Source of the DNA: Acidobacteriota bacterium | Lineage (GTDB): Bacteria > Acidobacteriota > Thermoanaerobaculia > UBA5066 | NCBI GenBank assembly: GCA_016789625.1 | Contig: JAEUQS010000109.1 | Location: 1 to 6,484 of the forward strand | Direction of reading: 5' to 3' | DNA length: 6,484 nucleotides | In this document: positions 5,947-6,484 of the stretch, piece after piece | How the letters are laid out: the number at the start of each line of letters is the position of its first letter | Numbering within the stretch: position 1 is the stretch's first letter | Made by a program: the position numbers and the translations under genes | Notes under the pieces: model-generated | Database searches by the model: none | What the model was told of the DNA's origin: nothing | Seen by the model: the letters and a program-made list of their open reading frames with translations, nothing else

Positions 5947-6484
5947 CGCTTCCCGCCTCGGCCGAGGTCGTCGTCGTGGGCGCCGGCGTCATGGGAGCGA
6001 GCGTGGCGTATCACCTCGCGCGGCGCGGGCAGCGAAACGTTCTCCTGCTGGATGCGGCTCAGGGCCCGGGGGGTGGCAGCACGAGCCGTGCGACGGGCGG
6101 CTACCGCGCGCAATACGCGACGGCCGTCAACGTGAAGCTGTCGCTTCTCTCGCGGGAGAAGCTCCTCGCGTTTCGCGACGAGACGGGCGTCGACTGCGGC
6201 TACGCGCAGGTCGGCTATCTGTGGCTCGCGAGCACGCCGGAGCAGCTCGAGACGCTCCTCGACGGCCAGCGCGTCCAGCATGCGAACGGTCTGCCCGAAG
6301 CGCGCGCGGTCTCGCTCGAGGAGATCCGTGCGCTCAACCCGGCGCTCTCGATGGCCGACGTCGTGGGCGGCGTGTTCGGACCCACCGACGGCACGATCCG
6401 GCCTCTGGCGATCCTGAACGGCTATCTCGCCGCGGCCCAGCGTCTGGGTGTGAACGTCGTATGGGGAACGCGCGTCACTGGCCT
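5943..6484 (+). CDS. FAD-dependent oxidoreductase, DAO family, sarcosine oxidase beta-like (3' truncated)
   Basis: The first 180 residues of an oxidoreductase whose frame is open to the window end; family members are usually about 370-400 residues, so about half is present. The N-terminus is a Rossmann betaalphabeta unit: VVVVGAGVMGASVAYHLARRG, with GAGVMG at 13-18, and D37 closing the second strand as the ribose-binding acid for FAD. A STSRATGGYRAQYAT segment at 46-60 matches the flavin-contacting loop of DAO proteins. It is followed by SLLSREKLLAF and GYLWLAS, as in sarcosine oxidase beta-like enzymes. DGTIRPLAILNGYLAAAQ near 152-169 is the helix preceding the substrate-domain return. Likely chemistry is oxidation of a secondary or primary amine (for example N-methyl amino acids), but the substrate residues lie beyond the edge. 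The start ATG overlaps the VOC stop as ATGA, so translation is probably coupled. Confidence 0.9.
   Translation, partial: MTLPASAEVVVVGAGVMGASVAYHLARRGQRNVLLLDAAQGPGGGSTSRATGGYRAQYATAVNVKLSLLSREKLLAFRDETGVDCGYAQVGYLWLASTPEQLETLLDGQRVQHANGLPEARAVSLEEIRALNPALSMADVVGGVFGPTDGTIRPLAILNGYLAAAQRLGVNVVWGTRVTG

Noticed and set aside
5838..6281. 147-codon minus-strand frame across the VOC/FAD junction
   Set aside because: It is antisense to two well-supported coupled genes, with no motif of its own.

Overview
The window is a GC-rich bacterial segment (roughly 70% G+C by eye, not counted) with five protein-coding genes and almost no spacer DNA. The third codon positions are strongly G/C, which also produces long shadow reading frames on both strands. 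A TolB-like/TPR sensor protein, an M1 peptidase of the leukotriene A4 hydrolase type and a DUF4175-like membrane protein together suggest an environmental high-GC phylum such as Acidobacteriota, Gemmatimonadota, Myxococcota or Ca. Eisenbacteria. This is inference, because no marker gene is present.

Layout. (1) 2-1783, plus strand: the C-terminal 593 residues of a protein with a TolB-like/FlgO-like domain followed by many TPR repeats; its N-terminus lies outside the window. (2) 1807-3576, plus strand: a complete cytosolic M1 metallopeptidase closely resembling leukotriene A4 hydrolase/aminopeptidase, 23 nt downstream and probably co-transcribed. (3) 3570-5462, minus strand: a three-TM protein with a large extracytoplasmic region resembling DUF4175 proteins. 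Its stop codon overlaps the tail of the peptidase gene. (4) 5530-5946, plus strand: a 138-residue VOC (glyoxalase/dioxygenase superfamily) protein, divergent from gene 3. (5) 5943-6484, plus strand: the first 180 residues of a DAO-family FAD-dependent oxidoreductase resembling sarcosine oxidase beta subunits, overlapping gene 4 by ATGA and running off the window.

How they relate. Genes 1 and 2 may form one transcription unit and genes 4 and 5 very probably form another; gene 3 is alone on the opposite strand. No pathway linking the three units can be read from the sequence. The only substantial non-coding stretch is the 67-nt divergent region 5463-5529. It carries a nested inverted repeat between two candidate -10 elements, each 7 nt from a GTG start, which could be a compact, possibly leaderless, co-regulated divergent promoter.

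No RNA genes, CRISPR arrays, insertion sequences or tRNA-like segments were seen. The region looks like ordinary chromosomal content, not a mobile island or a defence system. The points most worth following are the retention of leukotriene A4 hydrolase active-site residues in gene 2 and the divergent promoter/dyad.
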